Source of the DNA: Gelatoporia subvermispora B
Lineage: Eukaryota > Basidiomycota > Agaricomycetes > Polyporales > Gelatoporiaceae
Length of the DNA stretch: 64,000 bases
Direction: 5' to 3'
Assembly: GCA_000320605.2 (NCBI GenBank)
Contig: KB445793.1
Span: forward strand, 1-64,000
The position numbers were made by a program, and so were the translations under genes. Shown here piece by piece: positions 1 to 8,999 of the stretch (position 1 is its first letter; each line of letters starts with the position of its first letter). The notes under the pieces are model-generated. The model saw only the letters and a list, made by a program, of their open reading frames with translations. It was not told the DNA's origin and ran no database searches.

Positions 1-1240
1 GGCCCGTGTGGCACGCGACGCCCTCGAACGACGAAACCCGCGATGCAATTGCGTCTCAGCCACGCTTCGTCTGCAACTATGCTGAATGACTCGTGTATAT
101 CTGATATCACGGCTGTGCGCCTTATTTCAGGCAATCGCACAAGACGATACATCAAAGCGTCCATTTCGGATGCTCAACGTGGTTCGTGTTTTCCCAAAAG
201 AGCTTCACTTACGCATTCTATAGATTCTCGGTTGAGAGCCACTATGCTTGCAAGTGGAGGTTATGTACATCATGAAGCCGAACAGTCAGATCTAGAGCGG
301 GTGGACGTGAGTTGGGTTGGACCGCCTTATGAAGGAGAAAGTGCACGGAGGCTGAGGCTGAAGGGTGTAATACCATGCGTTCAAGACATACGGTTTACTT
401 GTGAACCAGGGATGCCCACCCAATATCATTCCCGCCCACTCAGACTCTGGATAGACCCTACTTGATGTATAACAGCTCCGTTACACGGTACTCAGCGCCA
501 TCTACTGAAAGCCTTGACATCGCAACCATCCGTTCACCTGACATAATTGGTAATTGTATAACCATCTGTTACCCCCCTCAAAGCTCGCGATGATGCGATC
601 CAAGGAGGAGCGTCTACTTGCGTACGGAGGGACATTCACTCGAGGTTAGCCCCCCATCTCGGACCTTAGGTGGGTGGTGACCTTAATTGATATATAATAG
701 CTTCATTGCATGGTGCTCAACGCCATCTGCTGGGTGTCTCGAAGTCGCAACCCGCATGTCTACGTCTTGACATAGTTGGTTGATTGTATATTCGTCTGTC
801 ACCACTCAGAAATCGTGATGATGTGTTCAAGAAAGAGCGTTCATGTGTGGGCGAAGAACGTCTACTCAAGGCTAGTCCCGCCTCTGAGACCCTATATGCA
901 CCCTACTTGATGTGTAATAGCTTCATATTATAGAACTCAACATCATCTACTAAAGTCCCCGCAGTCACAGCTACGCGCCCCTTTCATATGCGGCGGATTT
1001 TCTGTCCGGTAGCGCCGGAGGCTGTCGCCATGAGTACACCAGGATGTTTCTGTTGGAAGAAGAGCCCCCACCTCGCCCACAACAATAAATGTGAGCAGAC
1101 TCGATTATAATGAATGATAGCTTTACACGCTTTAGGACTGAGTTGGTGGACGATAGCTAAGGTACAACTCAGAGGTGGGAGGCTGGGGCTCCAAGGCAGC
1201 GCATGTATGCGTTGCAACACGTCCACTCGTCCGAGCGGGT
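1..1240 (+). pseudogene. Decayed ASCC1/AKAP7-like 2H-phosphoesterase gene, copy 1
   Basis: This is a remnant of the gene that is intact at 26963-28254. Around 270-360 the sequence matches the end of the long third exon of that gene (the LERxxVxWVGPPxEGE stretch). Around 540-985 it matches the short fourth exon and the start of the last exon, in about three tandem copies. Around 1130-1235 it matches the conserved C-terminal stretch, with stops and frameshifts. No continuous reading frame remains. The left edge of the window may cut the remnant. It lies just upstream of a DUF6533 gene on the same strand, the same arrangement as the other three ASCC1/DUF6533 pairs in this window. Confidence 0.7.
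457..985 (+). repeat. Imperfect tandem repeat, period about 222 bp, 2.4 units
   Basis: Diverged units begin near 457, 681 and 902. Each starts with a variant of cttgatgtataatagct and continues through a 'ctcaacgccatct' block. The first two full units also share a 'gatgatg...aagaaagagcg...ctcaaggctag' block. The unit corresponds to the fourth exon, intron and beginning of the fifth exon of the ASCC1-like gene, so an internal part of the pseudogene was amplified. Confidence 0.65.
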
Positions 1241-1663
1241 CCGAGTTGTTCAGGTGCAGACTCTGGGCAAGTTTACACGAGAAGAGATACTATGGATCGT
1301 TCTCTTACTATCCGGCTCCGCTGAGCACCAGATGAAGTGTGTGTCCCCACGCCTCCCATACATCACTCGCTCATGATGCTTACGGTGGACATCTCGCTAT
1401 GGTTGCTGAGCGAAGTTGATACTACACATTGTCAAGGTCTGAACAGACTAGGAGTAGGATGGTTGCCGTCGTCACAATTTTAGGAAGTTGATTAGATGGT
1501 GATGGTCGTACTGTAAAGTTATTCGATGCACTTTTCATCAGCGCATTATTTTTGTCTCACTTATCTCCTCTGGGGATATAAAGAACTGATGTTGCTCTCT
1601 AGAATTATAACCCGTCCGCTGTCGATTCTCTACTCATACACCTGCCTTATTGAGCGTAGCAGG

Positions 1664-3395
1664 ATGTCGCAAGCCTATGGTCCACTCGCTCCCGCCGAGA
1701 TCGAGATTGCCTTACGAGCTAAGTGAGCTCCGATACATCGTCATTGAAAGAAGTGATCGCCTGACGTTATGCGTAGCTTTATAAACAACTATGTTGCAGT
1801 CGCGACTTCCGGTATAGTCTCCACATTGCAGTGTTGATATGTAATCAGGCCCTCACAATCGCAGTCATTGTCATATACGATCACCTGACTACCTTGGCAC
1901 GGGAACACGAGTTCATGTGGTGCCGAAAACTCAGCAGTGTCACTCTTCTGTTTTATCTGAATCGCTGGACGATTTTCGTTTGGGCGCTCACTACCTTGGC
2001 TCTGGGATTCACACAATTTACTACGGCCACGGTAAGTAGCACACATGCTGAGGCTTCGAACATGTGAAGAATTACTCATTAACTTACATATACCAAATAG
2101 AGGTATGTTCTCATCGTTCCTTCTAGATTTACATAGCTTAGTGAGTAAACACGTCTGGTGCAAAGATGCAGGAACGCATGTTGGTTCGACGAAGCAGTAG
2201 ATCTTGTTTTGTTTGCTGTGTGGGCAGGTATGTCTCGAGGGAGTAACATGCTAACAAGTACTGATTTCCACCATGCAACAGCATTCTCAGCGGTTCGGAT
2301 CTATTCCTTTACTGGAAGGAATTGGTGGCTGCCTGGCATTTCGTGCTTTCTTAATCTTGTCCCGATCGCGATAAATTCTGTAAAGCCTTTTATGCTCCCT
2401 AGTACGCCAATCTCACGAGTCTTCATTGCGCAGTTTGTAACGTTCGACGCGTATACGTTTGCCATTGTCAACAATCCATACCTCGGTATGACGTGTGTGA
2501 CCTCCTTGCGCATCTCACCCGCTTTTTCAAATGGGTGAGTTCGAGTTAGCCTTCACCAGAGTCCTTTCTTAATGACTCCGCCTAGACGTATGTTTTTGGT
2601 TATTCTCGCTCGCCAAACTGCGCGTCAACTGAGCAATTCCAGTGGTAATCCTCACTCGGACATGCATGATCACCTCAGATGTGATTGTGCTTGCAGTGAC
2701 TATCGTGAAGACGTATTCTATTCACCGAGACGCGACTCGATATAAGTTCAAAACACCACTTGTGACTATGTTGTTAAGGAACGGTGCGTTACACTCCGTA
2801 CATCTAGTATTGGACCGATGCTGAAAAGCCGACAGGAATTCTATATTTCATGTACGTCTCTTTGGCCTTGTTACATCATTCTAAGCTTGAGGGGTCAAAG
2901 TGCACTGTCACTCTTGAATTTACTTAACATTCTTGGGCAAACGTGCAATGTAAGCGAATCGTTGGTGTGTGAGAGGAGATTGAACTCATTCTTTACATTA
3001 CTAGTTCTTTGTCTATACTTCATCATTTATTATGCCGTGAGTCAACATCACCCTATCTCTACTTATTGCCCTGAAACAACTCGAGACTCTCCTCGATCAT
3101 CATTGCCCATTTTTTGATGAGCTTACGCTCAGTTATGTACGACCTGCAAAAGGTGGAAGATGCCGCATGGCACTCAGCTGTCCACTCAGGAAATGGGACC
3201 TCTGAGCCGCGCAGTCCGAGGTTCGCATCCTTCGTTGACAACATGGGCGAACTTCTCGGCCACGACGATGACTGCGAGGATGGCGAGATGCGCGCGATGG
3301 ATCCTAGCGCTTCTGAGCCGCAAGAGGCATCTGCACCGGGCGATGTCGCGGACGTCGAGGTTGATGTAGTCACGTATCCTCCTGACGCAGTATGA
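1664..3395 (+). CDS. DUF6533 multi-pass membrane protein, copy A
   Basis: Fungal-specific membrane protein of unknown function, 357 aa after splicing. Proposed exons: 1664-1722, 1777-1811, 1865-2031, 2101-2102, 2166-2227, 2282-2379, 2434-2534, 2586-2587, 2643-2783, 2836-2851, 2901-2949, 3005-3036, 3086-3395. The third exon carries the family signature YDHLTTLAREHEFMW followed by a LNRW hydrophobic segment. Later exons give RIYSFTGRNWW, LTRTCMITSDVIVL and the C-terminal HFLMSLR, then an acidic tail (GELLGHDDD). Several hydrophobic helices are evident. Two exons are only 2 nt long, and the same structure holds in copies B and C, which supports the model. It is convergent with the fucosyltransferase gene at 3982-5865. 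Function is not known. Confidence 0.8.
2101..2102 (+). other. Predicted 2-nt micro-exon (AG) in DUF6533 copy A
   Basis: It sits between an acceptor (ccaaatag) and a donor (gtatgt), flanked by introns of 69 and 63 bp. Without these two bases the frames of exons 1865-2031 and 2166-2227 do not join. The same AG lies at the same place in copy B (12965-12966) and copy C (19864-19865). Confidence 0.6.
2586..2587 (+). other. Predicted second 2-nt micro-exon (AC) in DUF6533 copy A
   Basis: It sits between acceptor cctag and donor gtatg, flanked by introns of 51 and 55 bp. It restores phase between exons 2434-2534 and 2643-2783. The equivalents are GT at 12466-12467 in copy B and AC at 19378-19379 in copy C. 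Confidence 0.6.
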
Positions 3396-3981
3396 TGGCT
3401 GTTGGACCAGCGAAGCCGAGAGGAATAGTGTATGTGATACTCCTGCCCAGATAATTGTTCCGCCCCCCATCTGCTTGTAACAAGTGATGCCCACAGGACT
3501 CGATTTTATTTTGTACGGGGGTCAACGGAAGAGCGGTGGTCCTGTAGGTCTCGAGAATTATATTAGCAATAGAGTATCTTGATGGCAAGGACAGAACAGT
3601 CCTGACGATGAGATCGACTCCTGCGTTCGAGAAATCTCATCTAAGTCTCTACTATTTCCGCTTCGATTAATGGGCGAGAAAACTGTGGTACAGCGTAGTG
3701 GCTGTGCTATTCCCCTTACCCAACGACCTAGATGTTTCCTCACCCATTCTAGTTACTTCGACTGATTCAACCCAAACCTATCGCTTTCTACTCGTTACTC
3801 GTTAACTCCTGTAAAAATCTAACGATGTCGAGAATTCGCATCGAATTTGCCCATGTCTCACGAGTACAGAACACGATATCAAAGTCATATACGAATACAA
3901 ATCGGTATCGCTACAAATGAATCTCCCCACTCAAAACGCCCCATGAGCTGCGCACGCCCGCCCGCAGCGTACGCCCACCTC
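3396..3981. other. Convergent intergenic spacer
   Basis: This spacer lies between the 3' ends of DUF6533-A and the fucosyltransferase gene. No gene is visible. Parts of it resemble the matching spacer at 18054-18568 in inverted orientation, so it belongs to the duplicated block. Confidence 0.6.
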
Positions 3982-5865
3982 TCACCCGCGCTGCACAATC
4001 TCCCACCCATGATACGTCCGCCACAGCACATCCTCCACAAACGTGCTAAACGTGCTCCCCTCCGTCCCGACCACCGCCCACGCCTGCCCCGCAACCATCG
4101 CGTCCAAAAACGGCATCAAGAACGGGCCCAGCCGCACGCCGTCCTCCCCGCTCTCGAGCCGCGCCAGCGGCGCCGTCGCGCGCCCGAAATCCCGCAAGAA
4201 GAACGCGCACGGGAACGTGCGCACGAGCGGCCCGAGCAGCGGGTGCGTGCGCGGGTCGTGTGCGTCCGTCGCGAGGAATAGGGGCGTGTTCAGTGCGCGG
4301 AGCGCCGCGCTCGTGTGGAGCGGCGCGGGGCACTGCATGCGGCGCCCGCGGGGACGGGGTAGGGGGGGCAGGGGCGGGTGCGGGGTGCGCAGCGCTGGAC
4401 CGTCCGGAGCGATCTTGGGCGGGGCGCGCATGTCCGGGTCCCAATCCGCACCGTCGAGTGCATCCGCGAGGAGGGTGCGCTCGAGTGCGAGGATCTCGCC
4501 GTCCGCGTGCCCGAGCGCGCGGAGGAGCTTCCACCACACGCGGCGCACCGTCTCCGCGCCGTTCTCCTCGAAGAGCCCGTCGCCGACGCGCACGTGCGCG
4601 GCGAGGTACGCCCCGCCGAGCGCGCTGCGGATCGTGTCCGCCGCGGTAAGCAGGGGCGCATTCGCGAACGCCATCGCCTGCCGCACGCGCTTGCGCAGCT
4701 CTGCGTTTTCCCTGTTCCGCAGGTGCAACCGCGCCGAGCCAAAGAGCGTCCCGAGCTGCAGGAGGCGTTCCGGGCGCTCTGCGAGGATGGGGATGTAGAT
4801 GTACTCGCGGTACTTCCGTGCGGTGGGCTTCGCGCGTGGGACGAAGTCCTGGAAGCCGAAATCGTTCCGGTCCAGATCACGCAGCGCGTACGTCTCGTTG
4901 GCCGTTATGTCGAGTTGCTCCTCGAGCCACGCGTCCGTGAAGTTCCAGCGCGCGACGAGCCGCTGGTTCGCCCTGATGCCCGATAGGTCGACGAGCCAGT
5001 CCCAAGGTACGTTCGTGTACTCAAAGTAGCCTTCGCACTCTTCCGGAAACACGGGCGTGTCCAATTCGTCCTCTTGCTCTTCAGCTTGTTCGCTCTTGGC
5101 GGCAGGGGTAACGACGGCGTCCTGGCAGTGCTCGAGCCCGGCCTTGCTTGCATTTGCGGCGAGGTTCGCGCTCAGCTCGTCGAAGGGCTTGTAGAACAGC
5201 GGGCGGGACCCGAGGCGCACGGGCGGGACCAGCAGCGTGCGGTTGAGCAGACGCGCGAGGACGAGCGCGTTCTCGAACGCGATGCGCTGGTTGTGGAACC
5301 CGCTGTGCGGGAGGTACGACAAGAACCGCTCCTCCGCGTCTTCAGACGCACTTGAAGACTTGTCTCGTACATTTGGCACAGATCCGGACGAAGACAGAGA
5401 CATAGCATAGCGAGACGGAGCCACAGACAGAGACATCACAGCAGGACGAACAGCAACAGGATCAGCAACAGAACCACCCAGACCAGCACCTCTCCCTTCC
5501 CCTCGATGCGCAGGGCGCTCAGCGCTGCCGCCGAGGTACGGCCGGAAATCGACGACTACGCGGGGCGCGTCAGCGGGAGCATCGCGCGCGCCGGGGGCGG
5601 CGCACCTAGTCGAGAACAGATAGTACGCCGCGCCGAAGCACGCGAGCGTCGCGCACACGAGGAGCAAGAGGAGGAGCACGAGCCGCCGCTCGCGCGCATG
5701 CGGGAGGAGGCCCAGCGCGCGGGCAGAGGCGGGGTTGGCCGAGGAGCGCGTGCGGCGGCGGAGGCGCGAGGGCGGGGGCGGCGCGCGCATGCGGTATGCG
5801 CCCTTCTCGAGGGCGACGGTCGGCGAGGGCGCGGAGAGGCGCGAGTTGACGGTATACATGGCCAT
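3982..5865 (-). CDS. O-fucosyltransferase-like type II membrane protein
   Basis: Single-exon protein of 627 aa. A basic, proline-rich N-terminus is followed by one hydrophobic segment at about residues 60-85 ([10 protein letters not shown]...), so a type II Golgi/ER membrane anchor is likely. The lumenal part has the pattern of GDP-fucose protein O-fucosyltransferase-like fungal proteins: HSGFHNQRIAFENAL...LLNRTLLVPP near the start of the domain, AHVRVGDGLF in the middle (His and Arg typical of nucleotide-sugar binding), then FLATDAHDP and GTEGSTFSTFVEDVLW near the end. Several NxT/NxS sites are present. The gene is much more GC-rich than its neighbours. The acceptor substrate cannot be read from the sequence. 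A disabled copy lies at 16255-18053. The start was taken at the first ATG of the open frame. Confidence 0.75.
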   Translation of the reverse strand: MAMYTVNSRLSAPSPTVALEKGAYRMRAPPPPSRLRRRTRSSANPASARALGLLPHARERRLVLLLLLLVCATLACFGAAYYLFSTRCAAPGARDAPADAPRVVVDFRPYLGGSAERPAHRGEGRGAGLGGSVADPVAVRPAVMSLSVAPSRYAMSLSSSGSVPNVRDKSSSASEDAEERFLSYLPHSGFHNQRIAFENALVLARLLNRTLLVPPVRLGSRPLFYKPFDELSANLAANASKAGLEHCQDAVVTPAAKSEQAEEQEDELDTPVFPEECEGYFEYTNVPWDWLVDLSGIRANQRLVARWNFTDAWLEEQLDITANETYALRDLDRNDFGFQDFVPRAKPTARKYREYIYIPILAERPERLLQLGTLFGSARLHLRNRENAELRKRVRQAMAFANAPLLTAADTIRSALGGAYLAAHVRVGDGLFEENGAETVRRVWWKLLRALGHADGEILALERTLLADALDGADWDPDMRAPPKIAPDGPALRTPHPPLPPLPRPRGRRMQCPAPLHTSAALRALNTPLFLATDAHDPRTHPLLGPLVRTFPCAFFLRDFGRATAPLARLESGEDGVRLGPFLMPFLDAMVAGQAWAVVGTEGSTFSTFVEDVLWRTYHGWEIVQRG

Positions 5866-6424
5866 CGCTGCGATTTGCGTAAGTTCGCGGCTGCCCTTCT
5901 GCCAGAGATTTCAGAGGACTTGCGCACTGCGCGCTCGACACTCGAGTTGTGTGCCGTGTTCTCGACTTTCTTGACGTGCCAGCCGTCGCAAGAATGCTGA
6001 TGAGAGATCGAAAGTCCCGTCGACACTACTACGGGGAGGATGACGTGCGACGACGAGATGGGCGCGCGAGAGAAAGGGGATGGTTGAACTTGTGGGCGCC
6101 ATCCCACGCGACCCCATACCCCGCATCGCCATCACATTCCATCTCGTTCACTTAAACTCGGTGAATTGCCGCCTCTCGACGGCAGAACCCTTGCTTGCCC
6201 TGTTGCACATGTTCGACTTTCTCGCTCAGAGCATATTTTTCTGTATAATTTATGACAGCATAACGACGACCACAGTGGTATATTCCATCCCCGCGAGCAC
6301 TAGAGGGCCTGGAAGATTCTGTTATCCGGTTGACGTTGCGACATGGTCGTTCCAAATTACGGTCTACGCAAGCAGGAACAGTCATAAGACATATTTGCAA
6401 ACCGGCCGCAGGCGTTAATTTCCC
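5866..6424. other. Upstream region of the fucosyltransferase gene
   Basis: About 130 bp directly upstream of the ATG is conserved with 16255-16385 next to the pseudogene copy, which marks one edge of the inverted duplication. I see no other gene in this stretch. Confidence 0.5.
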
Positions 6425-6700
6425 ATGACAGCAGCGTACGCTTTCACGGATTATCGTGCTCAGGGCCAAACAATCCCTTATGTGCTGGTCGACATCGCGA
6501 CACCTCCGACAGGTGGCCTTAGTCTATTCAAGTTCTACGTCGCTATGTCCCGAAGTTCAGGAAGAGCCACAATCCGGCTCCTACGAGACTTCGACGAAGA
6601 GCATTTCATGGCGTCACATAATCCATGATGATCGCTTAAAAGCTTTGAATACCGCGACAGAGGTATGGTGGAGAGAAATGGGTCACAATTACATTCAGAC
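6425..6700 (+). pseudogene. PIF1-like helicase C-terminal fragment
   Basis: Frame 6425-6628 contains AYAFTDYRAQGQT, PPTGGLSLFKFYVAMSRS and IRLLRDFDE, typical of the C-terminal motifs of PIF1-type helicases that are abundant in Agaricomycetes, often from Helitrons. The frame ends with a stop. A second frame then carries DDRLKALNTATEVWW, which normally follows directly, so there is a frameshift at about 6625. The N-terminal Walker motifs are absent. It is most simply a relic of a transposon or a host PIF1 paralogue. No Helitron ends were found. Confidence 0.75.
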
Positions 6701-7219
6701 CGGGAATTCTTGATGTATTGTTGTATGTATGGGGTTTTTATGATCTAAAAGGAAATAAAAGGAACTGTGTTTGCGCGTGCTTGTAGTGTGCGTGTGCGCG
6801 CTAGCACGTGATAGGGCCAAACAAACACAAACGGTGAGACGAAAGTGGGCTTCAATTCTCGGTCGGACAGAACCCTTGTCAAGCAAGGGGATAACATTTC
6901 ACCTCACGCGACACCGCAAATTGCTCCCGCCCAGGTGCACGTCTCCCGGGCGCAAAACCCATCCACGCGATCATCTCTCGCCGCTCGACAGGCATGGCCA
7001 GCACGAGGCGGATACGAATTGGCGTCGCTCAAGATCCGGGGCAGACGACAGGAATATGGTCTCAACGCGTTCCAAACGGACGACACCAGGCGTGACAGAC
7101 ATAGACCAATGTACGAGAAGATGAGAGTGTATGACAGGCATTGCAGAAGATAGTACTAGTCATGAGAAACGCAGGGCAGGGGTATTACGAGATCAACAGA
7201 ACAGGGTGGTGCGGGGCGA
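6701..7219. other. 3' flank of RHO1, no gene seen
   Basis: Short unrelated open frames only. The stretch lies between the helicase fragment and the stop codon of RHO1 and probably includes the RHO1 3' untranslated region. Confidence 0.4.
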
Positions 7220-8230
7220 TTAGAGCACGACGCAGTGGTGCTTGCGGCCGGACTTGGGCCGGCTCAGGAGCGCGGCGCGCGTAGCGTACTGGAAGACTTC
7301 GCGGACACCCTCGCCCGACTTGGCCGAGCACTCTAGATAGTGCTTTGCACCGATCTTCTGCGCGACCGCCATACCCTGCAGACTTGGTTAGTAACCATTC
7401 TGGCGAGTGCTCAGATCAAAGGGAGCGGATGGCTAGCGTACGCCGGACGCGCGCCTGTATTTGCAATTGCACTGCGCAGCACGTGCACATGACAAGACGG
7501 CACCGGGGGCTATGGCCAAGGGGCAGGTGGACAGGGAGACAACGCACCTCCTCGGGGGTGACCGGTCGCTGGTTCGTCTTGCGGAGCTCCTCAATCACTC
7601 GGGGGTCGCGCCGGAGATCCTTCTTGCAGCCAACAAGGATGATGGGCAGGCCTGCGCAGAAGTGCATCACCTCGGATATCCACTGTTGGTCGCAACGCAA
7701 TATGCGGGTGCAGGGTTCAAATTACGACCGAAAGTGACGGAGAAAACTATGAGCAACCGCAAAGAAGAGCGAATACATGTGTGCGCACCTTCTCCTGGAC
7801 GTTGTCGAGCGAATCGGGCGAGTCGACGGCAAAGCAGATCAGGATGACGTGGGAGTCGGGGTAGCTGAGTGGCCGCAGACGGTCGTAGTCTTCCTGGCCG
7901 GCGGTATCCCAGAGGGCGAGCTCGACGTGCTTGCCATCGACCTCAACATCGGCGACGTAGTTCTCGAAGACGGTCGGCACGTAAACCTGTTGCCATCAGG
8001 GCCTAGTTAGCGCCGAATGTGGGGCCATCACCGGTGAAGCCAACCCATGGCTACGAGAGGGTACGCACCTCGGGGAACGTGCCTTTGGAGAAGACGATGA
8101 GGAGACAGGTCTGGATGCGCGGGTGGTTTCGCAATTAGGACAGGGGCGGTGGATGCGGCACGCGGGGGATGCGTACCTTGCCGCAAGCACCGTCGCCGAC
8201 GATGACGAGCTTCCTGCGGATTTCAGACAT
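7220..8230 (-). CDS. RHO1: Rho1-type small GTPase
   Basis: Five exons (complement 8177-8230, 8069-8110, 7789-7986, 7548-7682, 7220-7375) give 194 aa, the normal Rho length, with all junctions in phase and GT-AG. P-loop GDGACGKT is at residues 12-19, the effector threonine at 37, DTAGQE at 59-64 with Gln63, CKKD at 117-120 and ECSAK at 158-162. The Rho insert helix is present around 121-140. The C-terminus CVVL is a CAAX box ending in Leu, predicting geranylgeranylation and plasma-membrane attachment. Fungal Rho1 activates beta-1,3-glucan synthase and Pkc1 in cell-wall integrity signalling. No duplicate is seen in the window, although the gene lies between duplicated blocks. Confidence 0.95.
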
Positions 8231-8990
8231 GAGAGTAGAGAGCGAGGAGCGGGTAGTGGGCTGGCGGGGGAGTGGTGGGGAGGTGGACGAGGGCGACGAC
8301 GGGGGGGCGGCTGAGAGAGGATGTCGCAAGCGATGATAGCGAGGGCGTGAGGCGGCCAAGCGGGCTTTTCAGCGGTCTTTCAACCACGCCCATACACAGC
8401 AATAGCTCCCATTATGTAATGAAACAGGTCTGTGCGTGTGAACCAGATCCCTTCCCCGGCACAGCCCGCCCACCGCCCGCCACGTCCTCCGCCTCCCTTT
8501 CACCGCCGCCCCCGCCGCCACGCCCGACCGCCGCGCGACCGCCCCACCACATTGCATCCTGTGCTCGTCGTCGCCGACGGTGCTGCGCTCTCTCGCGCCC
8601 ACAGCCCCGGCAGCGTCTCCTGTGGCGCGTGCGCCCGCCCTAGTCCTGACAGTAGCGGCCCGAGTAATTCATCTGATTCTCGACGTCCTCCGCTCTCTGC
8701 GCACTCTCCGCTCTTTCTTGGCAGGAACTTCCACCCGTGGCAATAAACTAGCCTGCAACCTGCGGTCTTCCTACGACAACCAGCCCCTCTTACTGCATTG
8801 ATAACCTACGATACTAAACATATTCAAGACTGTGATGCCGCCCGCCCCAGCGCTCAGCAATCCGCCATTCCGCCTCTCCAATCATGGCAGCCCGTCATTC
8901 AGTCGGACGACATAAATAGACGACTCCTCAACGTGCCATCGTAAGATCGTCCTGGACATATGGTCGCGCTCCGCCCTCACGGCCTGCATT
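8231..8990. promoter_or_regulatory. RHO1: RHO1 upstream region with C-rich tract
   Basis: A pyrimidine-rich, C-dominated stretch on the + strand (about 8450-8560) lies 220-330 bp upstream of the RHO1 ATG. Purine/pyrimidine-skewed tracts are common in strongly expressed fungal promoters. I see no TATA box that I would assign. No gene was found in this interval. Confidence 0.35.
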
Positions 8991-8999
8991 GCCCACTCG

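Noticed and set aside
4043..4798. Long + strand frames (up to 251 codons) inside the fucosyltransferase gene
   Set aside because: They are antisense shadows produced by the high GC content; composition is Arg/Ser/Ala-rich, and the same shadows appear in the pseudogene copy.
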